Below are positions 42,007-43,749 of a DNA stretch of 43,749 nt, piece after piece. Within the stretch, counting starts at the first letter, position 1; every line of letters begins with the position of its first letter. Below the pieces are notes generated by a model that was not told the origin of the DNA, did not search any database, and worked only from the letters and a program-made list of their open reading frames with translations. This DNA is from an uncultured Solirubrobacterales bacterium (GTDB taxonomy: Bacteria; Actinomycetota; Thermoleophilia; Solirubrobacterales; JACPNS01): assembly GCA_937128795.1 (NCBI GenBank), contig CAKZMQ010000003.1, forward strand, positions 1 through 43,749, in the 5' to 3' direction. Both the position numbers and the translations under genes were made by a program.

Positions 42007-43749
42007 GTGGTGAATGTTGGAAAAGTGATCGCAGCGACTGTCGACTACTACGTCGAGCAGGTCGCCGCGTCGGCGGAGGAGTACTACTCGGCAAGGGGTG
42101 AAGCGCAGGGGATGTGGCTCGGTTCTTCCGCAGCTGCGTTCGGCCTAACTGGTGACGTCAAGGCTGCTGCTTTTCGCGAGGTTCTAAACGGCAAGAAGCC
42201 GGGCGAGGACACGCCGCTCTCGCCATATTTCGGACGCAGGAAGGTGCTCGGGATCGACACGGTGTTTCGCGCGCCCAAGTCCGTCTCGCTGATGTTTGCG
42301 CTCGGGGAACCGTGGATCCAAGAGCAAGTCAGGGCAGCCCACGAAGATGCGGTTCGCACCGGCTTTGACTACCTCGAACGGCAAGTCGCTTGGGGCCGGC
42401 AAGGCAAAGCAGGCGTCGACAAAGTCGAGGGCGAAGGATTGATCTCCGCAGCCTGGGAGCATCGCACCAGCCGTGCTGGCGATCCGCTTTTACACACGCA
42501 CGTCGTCACCGCGAACATGATCCGAACCAAGCGCGGCAAGTGGCTCACCCTCGACGCGACACGCATCTACGCGCATGCCAAAGCCGCTGGCGTGATCTAC
42601 CAAGCTGCTCTTCGCAAGAACCTCACCGAGGAGCTCGGGGTCAAGTGGCAAGAGGTCAAGAACGGGCTCGCGGATGTTGAAGGGGTCGATCGCGAGGTGA
42701 TCGAGGCGTTCTCGAAACGCAGCCGCGAGATCGAGAACGAACTGGCCGATCAAGAGACGAGCGGAAGCGCGAAGGCGCGCCAAGCAGCAACGCTCCAATC
42801 GCGCCGCGCGAAGGAGTACGAGAACGAAGACTCACTCTTTGACGAGTGGCAGGCAGAGGCTGCGGCATTCGGATTCACGCCGACCACGGTCCACAACCTC
42901 TGCGGCTTGGAGTCAATCGATCCAACGTGGCCGACCGAGGCGTCGAGCATCGCGCAAGTGTCGAAGAAGCTCGACATGACAAAGAGCGACTCGTTCTTCT
43001 CGCGCCGTGACGTGATCCAGGCGGTGGCTGATTTGGCGTCTCCTCTGGCCGGGGCTGAGTCGCTCGAGCGGATGGCAGACGATTGGATCAAGCGAAACGC
43101 ACTTCGCGTTCGCGATGTTCAGCCGATCGGCGTACTCGGTTGTCGCGGATCGGGCGAGGAGGCTTACACCACTCACGGTCACTTGAAGCTTGAAGAGAAT
43201 CTGCTCGAGCTCGCTGCCGGATCGATCGCCACGAACATCGCCGCAAGTTTCCCGAACGCAACGCTCACGTTTGATGGTTTGAATCAAGGACAAGCCGAGG
43301 CAGTCAGGCACGTGCTGCGATCTCACAATGCAGTTGATTGCATCGTCGGCGACGCGGGCACGGGCAAGACCCACATGCTCAGGCGCCTCAAGAGTGCATG
43401 CAACGAGAGCGACTGGCACGTGATCGGCGCAGCCGTCTCCCACCGTGCCAAGCGCGAACTCGAACTTGGTTCAGCGATCAAGTCGCACACGATTCGGCGT
43501 CTGCTGACGCGACTCGAGTTCTTTGAGGCTCGCCGGGTGCTTGCGCCAAATCCGAACGGAAATGTTCTTGTGATTGACGAGGCATCGATGGCCTCGACTC
43601 GCGACCTGCATGATCTGCTTGCGGTGGCAGCGAAGGTCGGGACGAAGGTTGTGTTGGTTGGGGATGAGAAGCAGCTGCCGGCGATCGGCGCGGGCGGAGG
43701 CTTCTCTGCGATCTCGCAGCTTCGAGAGTCGCCAAGACTCACCGAGAAT
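42007..43749 (+). CDS. MobF-family conjugative relaxase-helicase (TrwC/TraI type), partial
   Basis: The frame is open from GTG 42007/42010 to the window end (581 codons). An AAAGGGA ribosome site sits about ten bases upstream. The N-terminus VNVGKVIAATVDYYVEQV with paired tyrosines (14/15 and 26/27) and the YYSARGEAQGMWLG block are the relaxase opening. The metal triad is H152, H163 and H165 in HRTSRAGDPLLHTHV. A helicase domain begins near residue 430, with Walker A GDAGTGKT (448-455) and Walker B VLVIDEASM (D524, E525). It nicks oriT, bonds to the 5' end and unwinds DNA for transfer. Its C-terminus lies beyond base 43749. Confidence 0.93.
   Translation, partial: MVNVGKVIAATVDYYVEQVAASAEEYYSARGEAQGMWLGSSAAAFGLTGDVKAAAFREVLNGKKPGEDTPLSPYFGRRKVLGIDTVFRAPKSVSLMFALGEPWIQEQVRAAHEDAVRTGFDYLERQVAWGRQGKAGVDKVEGEGLISAAWEHRTSRAGDPLLHTHVVTANMIRTKRGKWLTLDATRIYAHAKAAGVIYQAALRKNLTEELGVKWQEVKNGLADVEGVDREVIEAFSKRSREIENELADQETSGSAKARQAATLQSRRAKEYENEDSLFDEWQAEAAAFGFTPTTVHNLCGLESIDPTWPTEASSIAQVSKKLDMTKSDSFFSRRDVIQAVADLASPLAGAESLERMADDWIKRNALRVRDVQPIGVLGCRGSGEEAYTTHGHLKLEENLLELAAGSIATNIAASFPNATLTFDGLNQGQAEAVRHVLRSHNAVDCIVGDAGTGKTHMLRRLKSACNESDWHVIGAAVSHRAKRELELGSAIKSHTIRRLLTRLEFFEARRVLAPNPNGNVLVIDEASMASTRDLHDLLAVAAKVGTKVVLVGDEKQLPAIGAGGGFSAISQLRESPRLTEN

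Noticed and set aside
41000..43749. Right attachment site of the element within the window
   Set aside because: No copy of the tRNA-Thr 3' end was found by eye, and the relaxase gene continues past the edge, so the right end must lie outside.

Overview
This window reads as an actinobacterial chromosome. Core genes are GC-rich, and the content is an OmpR-type two-component system, a three-subunit transhydrogenase, a primary sigma factor, a FolE2-type GTP cyclohydrolase, an MmpL/RND transporter and tRNAs. The style of the proteins (Cys-containing basic tail on the subtilase, FolE2, MmpL) suggests Thermoleophilia/Solirubrobacterales; that placement is inference. Bases 1-22,978 are ordinary chromosome. 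Bases 22,979 to the end of the window are an integrated mobile element that entered at a tRNA-Thr gene and runs past the right edge.

Left part (1-9.3 kb): a partial PadR regulator with its own palindromic operator; a leftward overlapping four-gene operon (secreted acidic protein, membrane-anchored protein, ApbE flavin transferase, ferric-reductase-like heme membrane protein); and, divergent from it, a response regulator, a histidine kinase and a second membrane-anchored Asp/His-rich protein. Together these look like an envelope redox or metal-sensing module. A membrane protein and pntB-pntA2-pntA1 follow, closed by a clear intrinsic terminator.

Middle part (9.3-23 kb): secreted subtilase, pgsA preceded by an 18-bp tandem repeat, a REP-associated tyrosine transposase flanked by two palindromic repeats whose cores are mirror images of one another, folE2, rpoD, pdxH, tRNA-Tyr, an SDR dehydrogenase, an MmpL transporter, a REC-EAL c-di-GMP phosphodiesterase and a two-gene MgtE-N-like cluster, ending at tRNA-Thr.

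Mobile element (23-43.7 kb+): tyrosine integrase 17 bases from tRNA-Thr, an excisionase-like protein, then cargo. The most interesting block (25.5-33.4 kb) has a secreted PPC-like protein, a membrane protein with a lysine-less biotinyl/lipoyl-like domain, a membrane-tethered Ser/Thr kinase, a small membrane protein, a zinc-ribbon TRAFAC GTPase of the 'double-GTPase' type and a GAP1-like protein. These are tightly packed and translationally coupled, and resemble the GTPase-centred conflict systems predicted by comparative genomics. Next come a PD-(D/E)XK nuclease, a DUF2971 protein transcribed with a full exonuclease VII (xseA-xseB), two ParS/MbcA-like antitoxin-type proteins without a visible toxin, a PGN_0703-like restriction endonuclease operon, a possible UDG-fold protein and a zinc-ribbon protein. 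A MobF (TrwC/TraI) relaxase-helicase, cut by the window end, shows the element is conjugative or mobilisable. It carries many candidate defence genes.
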